Assembly: GCF_003023845.1 (NCBI RefSeq)
Contig: NZ_PYFT01000001.1
Coordinates: 5,828,001 to 5,892,000, forward strand
DNA length: 64,000 nt
Direction: 5' to 3'
Source of the DNA: Adhaeribacter arboris
GTDB taxonomy: Bacteria; Bacteroidota; Bacteroidia; Cytophagales; Hymenobacteraceae
Shown here: positions 8,709 to 16,798 of the stretch, in pieces
How positions within the stretch are numbered: position 1 is the stretch's first letter
Layout of the letters: every line of letters starts with the position of its first letter
Made by a program: the position numbers and the translations under genes
The notes under the pieces: model-generated
What the model was told of the DNA's origin: nothing
The model's database searches: none
What the model saw: the letters and a program-made list of their open reading frames with translations, nothing else

Positions 8709-9074
8709 TTAATGTACGGGTTCCGCTAACAAGATTTCGGCTGGTATACCTAGGCCTTGATGTAATTTTCGGGCCATTTCTATGGTTAAATCGCGGTGCC
8801 GGTTTAAGATGCGGGAAACCGCCGTTTTATCGCCAATATAGGATATTAAATCTTTGTCTTTTAATCCCAGATCTGCCATTCTTGTTTTTATAGCCTCAAT
8901 AGGGTCCGGATTGGGTATGGGATATTTTTCTGATTCGTATTCCCGCACCAGCAACACCAATAATTTTAGTTCTTTTTCTTCATCGGTGTTTGGTTTCGCA
9001 TCAAAAATTATGTCTATTCTAGCGAGAGCAGCTTCGTATTCCGCATCGTTCTCAATAATTTTATATGTATTCAT
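8709..9074 (-). CDS. higA: HigA-type antitoxin, XRE helix-turn-helix (COG5499)
   Basis: 121 residues: a helical N-terminal part (IIENDAEYEAALARID, IFDAKPNTDEEKEL) and a C-terminal XRE helix-turn-helix (IKTRMADLGLKDKDLISYIG, then SRILNRHRDLTIEMARKL). This is the standard COG5499 arrangement: the antitoxin binds its own promoter and neutralises a HigB RNase. The ATG at 9074 is the only plausible start. The toxin gene expected just upstream is decayed (next entry), so this is now an orphan antitoxin or autoregulator. Its 3' end touches the aldo/keto reductase fragment. Confidence 0.85.
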   Translation of the reverse strand: MNTYKIIENDAEYEAALARIDIIFDAKPNTDEEKELKLLVLLVREYESEKYPIPNPDPIEAIKTRMADLGLKDKDLISYIGDKTAVSRILNRHRDLTIEMARKLHQGLGIPAEILLAEPVH

Positions 9075-9131
9075 GGTTTAAAAGCTTACAGTTTACTAGA
9101 GTTAGTTTTTGTTCAACCAGGACCGTAAATA

Positions 9132-9310
9132 TCAAATAGTTTTGGCATCTAATCGGTCATAATCTTTATACGGGCCAAACCATTTTACCATTAAATTTTT
9201 GTGCCTGAAACCAATTCGAACAATTAATTGGTAATGATTGCCTTTAATATTAAAAACAAATCTATTATCGCCCACTAAATCAGCACTCGGGTAAGTTTAA
9301 GGTAACATTA
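9132..9310 (-). pseudogene. HigB toxin remnant
   Basis: Directly upstream of higA, the minus strand reads TYPSADLVGDNRFVFNIKG, NHYQLIVRIGFRHKN and VKWFGPYKDYD before a TGA at 9132-9134. These are the C-terminal core blocks of HigB/RelE-like toxins (ADLVG, FNI.GN.YR, KW.G.H..Y). The frame is closed by a TAA just before TYPSAD, and the N-terminal half cannot be read as one frame. The toxin is therefore inactive unless a shift restores it. In higBA loci the toxin precedes the antitoxin, as here. Confidence 0.68.
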
Positions 9311-9437
9311 AAATCTTCTCCCCAAATACCTTCCCTATTTTTTTATAATAAAAGCTTTAATCTTAAAGCTTTCCTCTGTTCTGGAATTTCTCTTGATTAT
9401 TTTAGAGCAGCATCTTTATACTTACGCGCCAGCCCAT

Positions 9438-10089
9438 TTATTTTAACTTATTTATTACATCCTGCAAAACAGAATCAAACCTGTCTATAGGTTGTAGCCA
9501 ACTAGGTAAGTCTTTATTAATCCAACCTAATACGGTGCGCATTTCTTGGTGAGCTTGCTGTAAGTGGGTAAAGCGCCAGCAAATAGGCTCGTTATGGAAA
9601 ACGCGGTTACGCAGATTGCGGAAGTTATTTAGAGGAGCGGATACGTTTTTTCGCTGTTTTTGTACCTTGGGTAAATTAGGGAAAACCCGGCGTAAATCTT
9701 TCCAGAGGGTTCGTTCGAACTCGGCATTAAATAGACGCACCCAAAAGCCTAAGGTTAGCTCGGCTACTACTTTGGGTGGAGTAACTAATTCGTTCCGACG
9801 GGTAATTTGTTGCTGTGCTCCCGTAATATCTTTATTCAATTTGGCTAAGCCCGGAGTAGTTGAAAAATGACTGTACCAATCGGAAACGCCAAATTTATGT
9901 ATCAACTCCCGGTTTACCGCATTCCGTAAAGCTACTTCTAAAGTAGACAACACGGGGTATAATGCCTCCGAAATCTGAATATTACATTGGTAATGCCGTA
10001 AGGCTTTTGCTTCGTCGCCGGGGGGGCGCGGCAAAGTATTTCTGCATCCTTTCAGCGGAAAAAACTTTTTCTACGTATTGCTTGTTCAT
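9438..10089 (-). pseudogene. Abi family (abortive infection, HEPN-type) gene, frameshifted at G7 tract
   Basis: The long frame (9438-10034) covers most of an Abi_2-like protein: LYPVLSTLEVALRNAVNREL, a middle FWVRLFNAEFERTLW block, and NFRNLRNRVFHNE, the R-x(4-6)-H motif of HEPN RNases. Its missing N-terminus lies upstream in another frame, starting at ATG 10089 (MNKQYVEKVFSAERMQKYFAA). The two frames meet at a run of seven G on the plus strand (10020-10026); six would join them into ...FAAPPGDEAKAL. So the gene is either off through a slippable tract, a fresh pseudogene, or a sequencing error. Family members act by growth arrest upon phage infection. The TTG at 10034 is a poor start and would delete conserved residues. 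Confidence 0.78.
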
Positions 10090-10173
10090 TAAGAGTACAA
10101 TATAATATATTTGTGCAGCAGTCCCGGTACTTCCTCTCCCAGATAGTAGATGCTGGTGACGAAGCCGGGTTTT

Positions 10174-10455
10174 TTATTTTAGTACTTCCGCCATTATCCT
10201 GTCCATTTCTGCTTCTAAAGCTAATATTTCTTAGCAGATTTTTTCTAAGCTGCGCGGCTGCTTGTACTGGTGGAAATGTTCGGTAAAGTTAATTTCGTAA
10301 CCCACTTTGGTTTTGCCGTGGTCAATCTAGGCATCCAGCAAGTGTGGTTTTACTTCCCGCTCAAAATATGCTTCTATATCTTCTTTTACAAGCACATTCT
10401 CAGAATCGCGCAAATCGGATTTAAATCTTACCTCATCTCTATTTGTAATGAATAG
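10174..10455 (-). pseudogene. Type I restriction HsdM C-terminal remnant
   Basis: The minus strand reads RDEVRFKSDLRDSENV, VKEDIEAYFEREVKPH, then an in-frame TAG where HsdM-type methylases have Trp (DA-stop-IDH), then KVGYEINFTEHFHQYK and PRSLEKI, another stop, and EILALEAEMDRIM with a final TAA at 10174-10176. This is the conserved C-terminal tail of N6-DNA methylase subunits of type I systems. The catalytic part, HsdS and HsdR are absent from the window. It abuts the aldo/keto reductase fragment at 10463. Confidence 0.72.
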
Positions 10456-10462
10456 TTAACTC

Positions 10463-10858
10463 TTACCACCGATCATGCACCAGCGGCTTAATCTTAGCTT
10501 CGTAAATGACTTTTACGCCTTCCCGTTGCTCCGGCGTGAGGTCGGGTACTTCCAGGGCTTGCGGGTTTGAGGTAAGCTGGCTGGGTTGGGAGGCGCCCGG
10601 TATAATGCAGCTGACGTCCTCGTGCAACAATATCCAACGCAGGGCTACAGGGGCTAAATTTTCCTGGCCCGGAAACAATTTTTTAATTTCCGCTACTGCT
10701 TCCAGGCCAGTATTATAATCGAGGCCCGAGAAGGTTTCGCCTTGGTCGAAGGCTTCGCCGTTGCGGTTAAAGTGGCGGTGGTCAGTGGGCGAGAAGTGCG
10801 CTTCCGGACGGAACTTACCGGTGAGCAGGCTACTAGTTTGAGAAGTAACCTGTTTTGC
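10463..10858 (-). pseudogene. Aldo/keto reductase 3' fragment, copy 2
   Basis: The minus strand encodes about 120 C-terminal residues of an aldo/keto reductase: LLTGKFRPEAHF, NRNGEAFDQGETFSG, LAPVALRWILLHEDVSC, IIPGASQPSQL, LEVPDLTPEQREGV, ending KPLVHDRW. The family's catalytic Tyr/Asp/Lys/His half is missing. The frame continues upstream into repeat copy D, which replaced the 5' part of the gene; residues read from the repeat are not enzyme. Its last ~75 codons match copy 1 at 8455-8700. Confidence 0.78.
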
Positions 10859-10990
10859 CGGCCCCGACAGGGCAGTCGGGCGGTCGTTTATCCTTTTCCC
10901 GCTGGGCGGCGAAATGTTACGGCGTAACACCAGATTCGCTAAAGGTCCTCCTCACCCCAACGAATGTAGTTTCTTCATAGTTACCGTTTT
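10856..10990 (+). repeat. Dispersed palindromic repeat, copy D (5' part missing)
   Basis: The blocks GGCAGTCGGGCGGTC, GAAATGTTACGGCGTAACAC, TTCGCTAAAGGTCCTCC and TGTAGTTTCTTCATAGTTACC match the core and 3' part of the other copies. The left end joins the truncated aldo/keto reductase gene. It faces copy C about 210 bp away in inverted orientation. Confidence 0.7.
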
Positions 10991-11534
10991 GCTTAACTTC
11001 TTGCTACTCGTTTATTTTAGATCAGTAAGGTTCATTATGTAATTATTATCCTGTTATTATCTAGAAAGAACTACGAATAGTGTTTGGAGAACAGGGCAAG
11101 TAAAACCTTCAAATGGAAAAGTGCTGAAGACAGGGCATTTTCACCGTAATAACAAAAAACAGCTTGCCGCATATTTACAACTAAGAAAGGTTAAAAAGAA
11201 CAATAGCCAAGAACAAACTACATCCGTTTGGGCGAGAAGGGCCTTCTAAGGTTGTGGTGCGAAGCATTCCGACGTCAGGAGGAAAACAAGCTTAGACCGC
11301 CCGACTGCCCAAACGGGGCCCGCCGGCCAGGAGGCACGCACGGACCGTAACTGACCATTGGCACCGAAAACTGGAAAGATGTAATCTTTCCACAGAACAA
11401 CAGAAAAAATGAGTATAACAAAAATCTTCATTTCATATAAGCTGATTATAAAAACTTTATTCTTAAGATTAAGGATTATTTCCGGCAAAATATTTTTCCG
11501 TAAATCCGTAATAACAAAAATTTAACTTTACTGC
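10931..11534. other. Gene-free stretch between AKR fragment and pxpB
   Basis: No credible gene. It holds the right end of repeat copy D, about 210 bp of unassigned AT-rich sequence (10991-11199), repeat copy C, and about 135 bp of leader before pxpB. Short open frames here read through the repeat and are not supported. Confidence 0.6.
11200..11400 (-). repeat. Dispersed palindromic repeat, copy C
   Basis: Read on the minus strand it shows the full order: a small hairpin GGAAAGATTACATCTTTCC (11372-11390), GGTGCCAAT, CTCCTGGCCGGCGGGCCCC, GTTTGGGCAGTCGGGCGGTC, a central part, AAGGCCCTTCTCGCCCAAAC, then GTAGTTTGTTCTTGGCTATTG. The terminal inverted pair GTTTGGGC / GCCCAAAC is intact. It lies immediately upstream of pxpB and may influence its leader transcript. 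Confidence 0.75.
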
Positions 11535-12281
11535 ATGGAAAACCCGATGGTACCAGGAGAAATGCCGGCAATAAACTTTTATCCTTTGGGAGATGCGGCG
11601 CTTGTTCTGGAATTTGGCGATCACATTAACCGATTAATTCACGGGTATATTCAGGCGTTTACTACTTACCTGGACCAGCATCCTTTTCCGGGCCTGGTGG
11701 AATACGTGCCGGCCTTTACTACTTTAACCGTTTATTACGATCCATGGGTAGTTAGCCAACAAGGGCTCCAAAATCCTTACCACACCGTTGCGGCTTATTT
11801 AACGGAAATGCGGGCACACGTAAAAGTTAATCCGGAGGAACCAGCCCCCAAAGCAGTAGAGATTCCGGTGTGTTACGGCGGCAAATATGGTCCCGATCTG
11901 GAATATGTGGCCAACTTACACGGCCTAAAACCCAAAGAAGTTATTGCCCTGCATACCCAAACGACTTACCTGGTGTACATGATTGGTTTTGCGCCCGGCT
12001 TTCCGTACCTGGGGGGCATGGCGCCCGAAATAGCGGCGCCCCGCAAAGACAAGCCCCGGGCCAAGGTGCCGGCAGGTTCGGTGGGTATTGCGGGTAAACA
12101 AACCGGCGTGTATCCTATTCAAAGTCCGGGTGGTTGGCAATTAATTGGCCGGACACCCCTATTGCTGTTTAATCCGCACCGCGACCAGCCCAGCTTATTG
12201 CAGGCCGGCGATGTGATCCGGTTTGTGGCTATTACCGAAAAGCAATTCGAGAAAAAAAAGGCCGTGGCAAATGGGCATTAA
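11535..12281 (+). CDS. pxpB: 5-oxoprolinase subunit PxpB (KipI family)
   Basis: 248 residues. The protein has the KipI/PxpB layout: FYPLGDAALVLEFGD near the start, PGLVEYVPAFTTLTVYYD, then the cyclophilin-like C-terminal part with VCYGGKYGPDLE, MIGFAPGFPYLGG and GSVGIAGKQTGVYP. With PxpA and PxpC it makes the ATP-dependent 5-oxoprolinase that opens the pyroglutamate ring to glutamate. The ATG at 11535 is used; the ATG eleven codons later (MPAINF) would also keep the domain whole. pxpC starts inside its 3' end (11-bp overlap). The leader carries repeat copy C. Confidence 0.93.
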   Translation: MENPMVPGEMPAINFYPLGDAALVLEFGDHINRLIHGYIQAFTTYLDQHPFPGLVEYVPAFTTLTVYYDPWVVSQQGLQNPYHTVAAYLTEMRAHVKVNPEEPAPKAVEIPVCYGGKYGPDLEYVANLHGLKPKEVIALHTQTTYLVYMIGFAPGFPYLGGMAPEIAAPRKDKPRAKVPAGSVGIAGKQTGVYPIQSPGGWQLIGRTPLLLFNPHRDQPSLLQAGDVIRFVAITEKQFEKKKAVANGH

Positions 12282-13277
12282 AATTATTAGTTCGGGTTTA
12301 CTCACTACTATTCAGGATGTGGGACGGTACGGGTACCAGAAAGAAGGTATTATTGTGAGCGGTCCCATGGATGCTTTTGCCCTACGGGTTGCCAACTTGC
12401 TCGTAGGAAACGAAGAAGGGGCGGCGGCCATTGAAATTACTTTCCTAGGGCCCAAAATTTTGTTCGAAGCCGACCATCTTATTGCCATTACCGGGGGGGA
12501 TCTCTCGCCGACGATTAACGGCGAAAAAGTAAAAATGAACCGCCCCATTTTTGTACCGCAAGGCAGTTTGCTGCAATTTGGGGCGCCAGGCTTGGGCAGC
12601 AGGGCTTACCTGGCTATTTCCGGCAGCTTTACTTTACCCAAGGTGTTAGGCAGTTATGCTACTTTTTTAAGAGCCGAGGTAGGTGGCTTTAAAGGGCGAT
12701 TTCTCCAGGCCGGTGACTTTTTGCCGGGTCCGGGTCCCACGGTTACCGGAGAAAAGTTGTTAGGAAATTTACTTAAAAATAAACCTAAATCAGAATGGAC
12801 ACAAGCTTCCTGGACGCCAATCCCCCTGCTTTTCCCGCACCTGGAACAGAGCCCTACTTTGCGGGCAATTAAAGGGCCGGAGTTTCAATTGTTTACCCCA
12901 GCCAGTCAGCAGGCCTTCTGGGAACAGGAATTTACGGTTACTACCGATTCCGACCGGATGGGGTATCGCCTGCAGGGAGTGCCTTTGTTATTACAGGAGC
13001 CAAAAGAAATGATTTCCAGTGCGGTAACTTTTGGTACGATTCAGGTTCCCCCGAAGGGCACCCCATTGCCTTGCTCGCCGACCACCAGACTACCGGCGGT
13101 TACCCCCGTATCGGCCAGGTTATCACCGCTGATTTTTCGAAATTAGCCCAGGTTCCTTTAGGGCAGAAAATCCGTTTTCGGGAAATTTCACTGGAAGAAG
13201 CGCAATATCATTATATTAAACAGGAAAAGAATATTCAGGAAATTAAACAGGCTATTGGGTATAAGATTAGGTTTTAA
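12271..13277 (+). pseudogene. pxpC: 5-oxoprolinase subunit PxpC (KipA family), single-base frameshift
   Basis: The frame from ATG 12271 (MGIKIISSGLLTTIQDVGRYG) gives the PxpC/KipA biotin-dependent-carboxylase-like fold: PMDAFALRVANLLVG, GGDLSPTING, RAYLAISGS, RMGYRLQG and AVTFGTIQVPP. At the C5 run 13048-13052 the frame is lost and runs out at 13146; the true C-terminus continues in another frame (EGHPIALLADHQTTGGYPR..., ending at 13277). One extra C would restore a ~335-residue subunit of normal size. As written, the last ~75 residues, including the conserved TTGGYP block, are lost. Either a recent mutation, slippage-dependent expression, or a base-calling error. It overlaps pxpB by 11 bp. 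Confidence 0.85.
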
Positions 13278-13310
13278 ATTTTATTTCTTGCTTTGTTTAG
13301 AAGAATTTAG

Positions 13311-13525
13311 CCGTTCATCTTTTGAAAGATTGCATCTTTCAAGATTGGGGTCTAATGCGATTTAACGGTCCTTGTTGGCTCTTGGCCGCGGGGCCCCGTT
13401 TGGGCAGTGAGGGCGGTCGCTCTTCCTTTCCTCGCTGCGCTGCGCAACACCGGAAACGCTAAAGGCCCTCACTGCCCAAACTGACGTAATTTATTCTTTG
13501 CTACCATTTATCTTACTTTTCCTTA
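13311..13525 (+). repeat. Dispersed palindromic repeat, copy A (best preserved)
   Basis: It starts with a small hairpin (TTGAAAGATTGCATCTTTCAA, 13321-13341 region), then CTTGGCCGCGGGGCCCC, and a perfect 17-bp inverted pair, GTTTGGGCAGTGAGGGC (13398-13414) and its complement (13465-13481), enclosing about 50 bp with TTCCTTTCCTCGCTGCGC. It ends with TGACGTAATTTATTCTTTGC. Transcribed, the core would fold into a long hairpin. It follows the pxpC stop by about 35 bp. Confidence 0.8.
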
Positions 13526-14200
13526 TTACGAGTTGGCCTTTGTTTCAAAATATGGATGAATAATTCTGTAATAGTTCTATAGTAGAATTTATATTATCTG
13601 ACTTTCTGCCTTTATGGGATCAGTTTTTTCTTAAATTTTATTACCATTTTGCCAAAGTGAAGGCCTTATTTAGCTTACTGTAACATTTGTCCCATACTTT
13701 CTAAGGGTTAAATTTCCCACCGTATTATTATTTAAGCTTATCTACGGGCTCGAAGTGGCTTTTTGGTGGATGTTGTTTAATCAATCTCTTATGAAACTCA
13801 AATGTGAGGGCGGTCGCTCTTCCTTTCCTCGCTGCGCTGCGCAACACCGGAAACGCTAAAGGCCCTCACTGCCCAAACTGACGTAATTTATTCTTTGCTA
13901 CCATTTATCTTACTTTTCCTTATTACGAGTTGGCCTTTGTTTCAAAATATGGATGAATAATTCTGTAATAGTTCTATAGTAGAATTTATATTATCTGACT
14001 TTCTGCCTTTATGGGATCAGTTTTTTCTTAAATTTTATTACCATTTTGCCAAAGTGAAGGCCTTATTTAGCTTACTGTAACATTTGTCCCATACTTTCTA
14101 AGGGTTAAATTTCCCACCGTATTATTATTTAAGCTTATCTACGGGCTCGAAGTGGCTTTTTGGTGGATGTTGTTTAATCAATCTCTTATGAAACTCAAAT
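13407..14200 (+). repeat. Perfect 397-bp tandem duplication
   Basis: Unit 1 is 13407-13803 and unit 2 is 13804-14200; comparing line by line I found no mismatch. Each begins GTGAGGGCGGTCGC inside the left arm of the repeat palindrome and ends ATGAAACTCAAAT. The base sequence after unit 2 (ATGAGAGC) resembles the unit start (GTGAGGGC), so short homology may have guided the duplication. The identity implies a recent event or an assembly artefact. Confidence 0.92.
13804..13922 (+). repeat. Dispersed palindromic repeat, partial copy A'
   Basis: This is the part of copy A carried in the second tandem unit. It lacks the 5' hairpin and the first 9 bp of the left palindrome arm because the duplication breakpoint fell inside that arm; the right arm is complete. 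Confidence 0.8.
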
Positions 14201-14370
14201 ATGAGAGCAAATGGAAGTATAATTTAAAATTGGTTTCAGTTCGGTCCAAGGATAGGATGAGTAAAGTATTTTCTACTAACCTTTTTTAGAAGTTCCTTTC
14301 TAAAAGTACGTAGAGCTTCCACCTTTAATAGAATTGACCTCGTTAGTAAAAAAACTAAAAGTATAAACTA

Positions 14371-14605
14371 ACAGCAGGAAACTAAGATAAACAGTAGCAA
14401 AGAACAAATTACATCAGTTTGGGCAAGGAGGGCCTTTAGCGTTTCCGGTGTTGCGCAGCAACATTCCGCAGCGCAACGAGGAAAGGAAGAGCGACCGCCC
14501 GACTGCCCAAACGAGGCCCCGCGGCCAGGAGCTAACAAGAACCGATAAATTATAGTAGCACCTCAACCTGGAAAGATGCAATCTTTCAAAAGAAAAACGG
14601 CTACG
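14371..14605 (-). repeat. Dispersed palindromic repeat, copy B
   Basis: Read on the minus strand it repeats the whole order of copy A: CTTTTGAAAGATTGCATC, CTCCTGGCCGCGGGGCC, GTTTGGGCAGTCGGGCGGTC, TTCCTTTCCTCGTTGCGC, an extra GGAATGTTGC, ACACCGGAAACGCTAAAGG, TTGCCCAAAC and TAATTTGTTCTTTGC. Copies A and B form a large inverted pair around the tandem duplication. It ends about 90 bp before pxpA. Confidence 0.8.
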
Positions 14606-14693
14606 TAGTAATATTTTTAAATTATCCATAACTCTTTAACTTGCCTCCACAGAGAAAAGGAATCGCAATACAACACTTTAAAATAAACTCTAA

Positions 14694-15476
14694 ATGAGCC
14701 AAACTTTATCCGTGGATTTAAACTGTGATATGGGAGAAAGCTTTGGCGCCTACCAACTCGGTAACGACGAAGCTATTTTACCCTTTGTGAGTTCCGTAAA
14801 TATTGCCTGCGGATTTCATGCCGGCGACCCGGCTGTAATGAAGAAAACCGTAAACGTAGCGTTGCAGCAAGAGGTAGCCATTGGTGCCCACCCGGGCTTA
14901 CCGGATTTAGGAGGGTTTGGACGCCGTGAAGTAGCCGTTACCCCCGAAGAAGTGTACGACATGGTGATTTACCAGGTAGGGGCCTTGGCGGGGTTCATAA
15001 AAGCCGCCGGAGGCACCTTGCACCACGTAAAACCCCACGGCGCTCTTTACAACATGGCGGCCGTAAATCTGCCTCTAGCCCAAGCTATTGCCGAAGCCAT
15101 TTATAGAGTTAACCCAGAAGTTTTTTTATACGGTTTAGCCGGAAGCGCCCTAGTGCAAGCCGGACAAAACATTGGTTTGCAAACGGCTAACGAAGTTTTC
15201 GCCGACCGAACGTACCAAGCAAATGGAACCTTAACGTCGCGGCGACAACCCGATGCGCTTATTACCGATGAACAACAGGCTTTAAATCAGGTAGTGCAAA
15301 TGGTGAAAGATAATACCGTCCGGGTGCAGGATGGCAGCATTATTCCGATTAAAGCCGATACCATTTGCATTCACGGAGATGGAAAGCACGCCGTAACTTT
15401 TGCCCGAAAGATTAACGAAACGCTGCAACAGGAGAATATAGCTATTCGGGCGGCCAACAGCAGTAGAATTGCATGA
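14694..15476 (+). CDS. pxpA: 5-oxoprolinase subunit PxpA (LamB/YcsF family)
   Basis: 260 residues with the LamB/YcsF signatures: [14 protein letters not shown] at the N-terminus, [38 protein letters not shown] and, near the end, TICIHGDG. Conserved Asp/His residues in these blocks make up the presumed active site of the PxpABC 5-oxoprolinase. The length is typical (~250). Its stop overlaps the start of the NRAMP-like gene by 4 bp, so these two are co-translated. It is separated from pxpBC by the repeat cluster. Confidence 0.94.
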   Translation: MSQTLSVDLNCDMGESFGAYQLGNDEAILPFVSSVNIACGFHAGDPAVMKKTVNVALQQEVAIGAHPGLPDLGGFGRREVAVTPEEVYDMVIYQVGALAGFIKAAGGTLHHVKPHGALYNMAAVNLPLAQAIAEAIYRVNPEVFLYGLAGSALVQAGQNIGLQTANEVFADRTYQANGTLTSRRQPDALITDEQQALNQVVQMVKDNTVRVQDGSIIPIKADTICIHGDGKHAVTFARKINETLQQENIAIRAANSSRIA

Positions 15477-16666
15477 AGCCGGCAAGTAATTGGAGCGTGC
15501 TCCTGGGAGCGGCTTTTTTAATGGCAACCTCGGCGGTAGGACCTGGTTTTTTAACCCAAACCACGGTTTTTACCCAATCTCTGGGCGCTAGTTTTGGTTT
15601 TGTTATTTTGGCCTCCATCATTATCGATATTGGCGTACAATTAAATATTTGGCGCGTGATTGCGGTTGCGGAAAAGCGAGCGCAGGATATTGCCAATGCC
15701 GTGTTACCGGGTTTGGGTACTTTTATTTCTCTTTTAATTGTGGTGGGTGGACTGGCTTTTAACATCGGGAATGTAGCCGGCGCTGGTTTGGGATTACAGG
15801 TGTTACTCGGCATTTCGGCAGAATGGGGAGCAATTTTATCGGCGGGTTTGGCTATCGGTATTTTCCTGGGGAAAGAAGCAGGTAAAGTCATGGACCTGTT
15901 TGCTCAAATTCTAGGCATACTGATGATTCTTTTAATCTTGTACGTAGTTCTTACGGCACATCCGCCCGTTGAGGAAGCCTTCGTGAAATCCTTTGCTCCC
16001 GATAAATTTGATTTAACGGCTATTATTACCTTAGTAGGAGGAACGGTAGGGGGCTATATTACTTTTGCGGGCGGGCATCGGTTATTAGATGCCGGTTTAA
16101 AAGGAACAGCTGCTTTATCCCAGGTTAAAATCAGTGCCATCTCGGGAATAACCGTTGCTTCTCTTATCCGGATTTTATTGTTTTTAGCTTCTCTGGGCGT
16201 GGTTACGCAAGGTTTGCTCATTGATGCAACTAATCCGCCCGCCTCGGTTTTTGCCTTGGCCGCCGGAAATTTCGGGTATAAGCTTTTTGGAGTGGTCATG
16301 TTTGCGGCCGCTATTACTTCGGTTATTGGTTCGGCTTATACCTCGGTTTCCTTTATTAAATCTTTTCACCCGGTCGTTCCCCGGCACGAAAACAAAGTTA
16401 TTATCGGCTTTATTGTGGTCTCCACGTTTATTTTTATTTCGATTGGCAAACCCGTAACCCTGTTGATTTTGGCTGGCGCCCTGAACGGTTTTATTTTACC
16501 AATTACTTTAAGTACTATTTTAATGGCGGCCTACCGGAAAAATGTAGTAGGTACTTACCGCCAGCCAATTTGGCTCACTATTTTCGGAATTTTAATAGTT
16601 ATTGTAATGGCCGGAATGAGCCTCTACGTTTTCTGGAGCCAATGGCAAAACTTATTGCAGGATTGA
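15473..16666 (+). CDS. NRAMP-family transporter (YcsG-like)
   Basis: 397 residues with about eleven hydrophobic helices. The N-terminal [20 protein letters not shown] corresponds to the NRAMP helix-1 region, where classical Mn/Fe transporters have DPGN; here the Asp is absent, as in the YcsG branch. A four-bp overlap with pxpA and the known ycsF-ycsG-kipI-kipA order in Bacillus tie it to 5-oxoproline or amino-acid use rather than metal uptake, though the substrate is inferred. Later helices contain [20 protein letters not shown] and SAYTSVSF. Confidence 0.85.
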   Translation: MKPASNWSVLLGAAFLMATSAVGPGFLTQTTVFTQSLGASFGFVILASIIIDIGVQLNIWRVIAVAEKRAQDIANAVLPGLGTFISLLIVVGGLAFNIGNVAGAGLGLQVLLGISAEWGAILSAGLAIGIFLGKEAGKVMDLFAQILGILMILLILYVVLTAHPPVEEAFVKSFAPDKFDLTAIITLVGGTVGGYITFAGGHRLLDAGLKGTAALSQVKISAISGITVASLIRILLFLASLGVVTQGLLIDATNPPASVFALAAGNFGYKLFGVVMFAAAITSVIGSAYTSVSFIKSFHPVVPRHENKVIIGFIVVSTFIFISIGKPVTLLILAGALNGFILPITLSTILMAAYRKNVVGTYRQPIWLTIFGILIVIVMAGMSLYVFWSQWQNLLQD

Positions 16667-16798
16667 AACTGGTGCAGGAACGTATTAACATTATTTTATT
16701 TGAAATTGCCTTACTAGAAATTTATAGCAATTGGTAAAGAAAAACTCTTTTGTTCGTACTAGCCAAAAAAAAACTAATAACCAGTAACTAATACCTAC

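Larger units (their letters stand above)
13278..14693. other. 1.4-kb gene-free repeat cluster splitting the pxp operon
   Basis: No gene is supportable. The stretch contains repeat copy A, partial copy A', inverted copy B, and two identical 397-bp units in tandem. About 170 bp of unassigned sequence (14201-14370) separates the tandem from copy B, and about 90 bp of leader precedes pxpA. In Bacillus and many other genomes pxpA lies close to pxpB/pxpC, so this block probably invaded the operon. Confidence 0.7.

Noticed and set aside
11246-11488. Minus-strand open frame upstream of pxpB
   Set aside because: It reads through repeat copy C and its composition follows the repeat; the same repeat elsewhere does not keep the frame.
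13398-13481. Palindrome arms GTTTGGG / CCCAAAC as integron attC sites
   Set aside because: The outer bases resemble attC R''/R' boxes, but the strict GTTRRRY pattern fails at the fourth base, there is no integrase, and copies do not separate cassettes.
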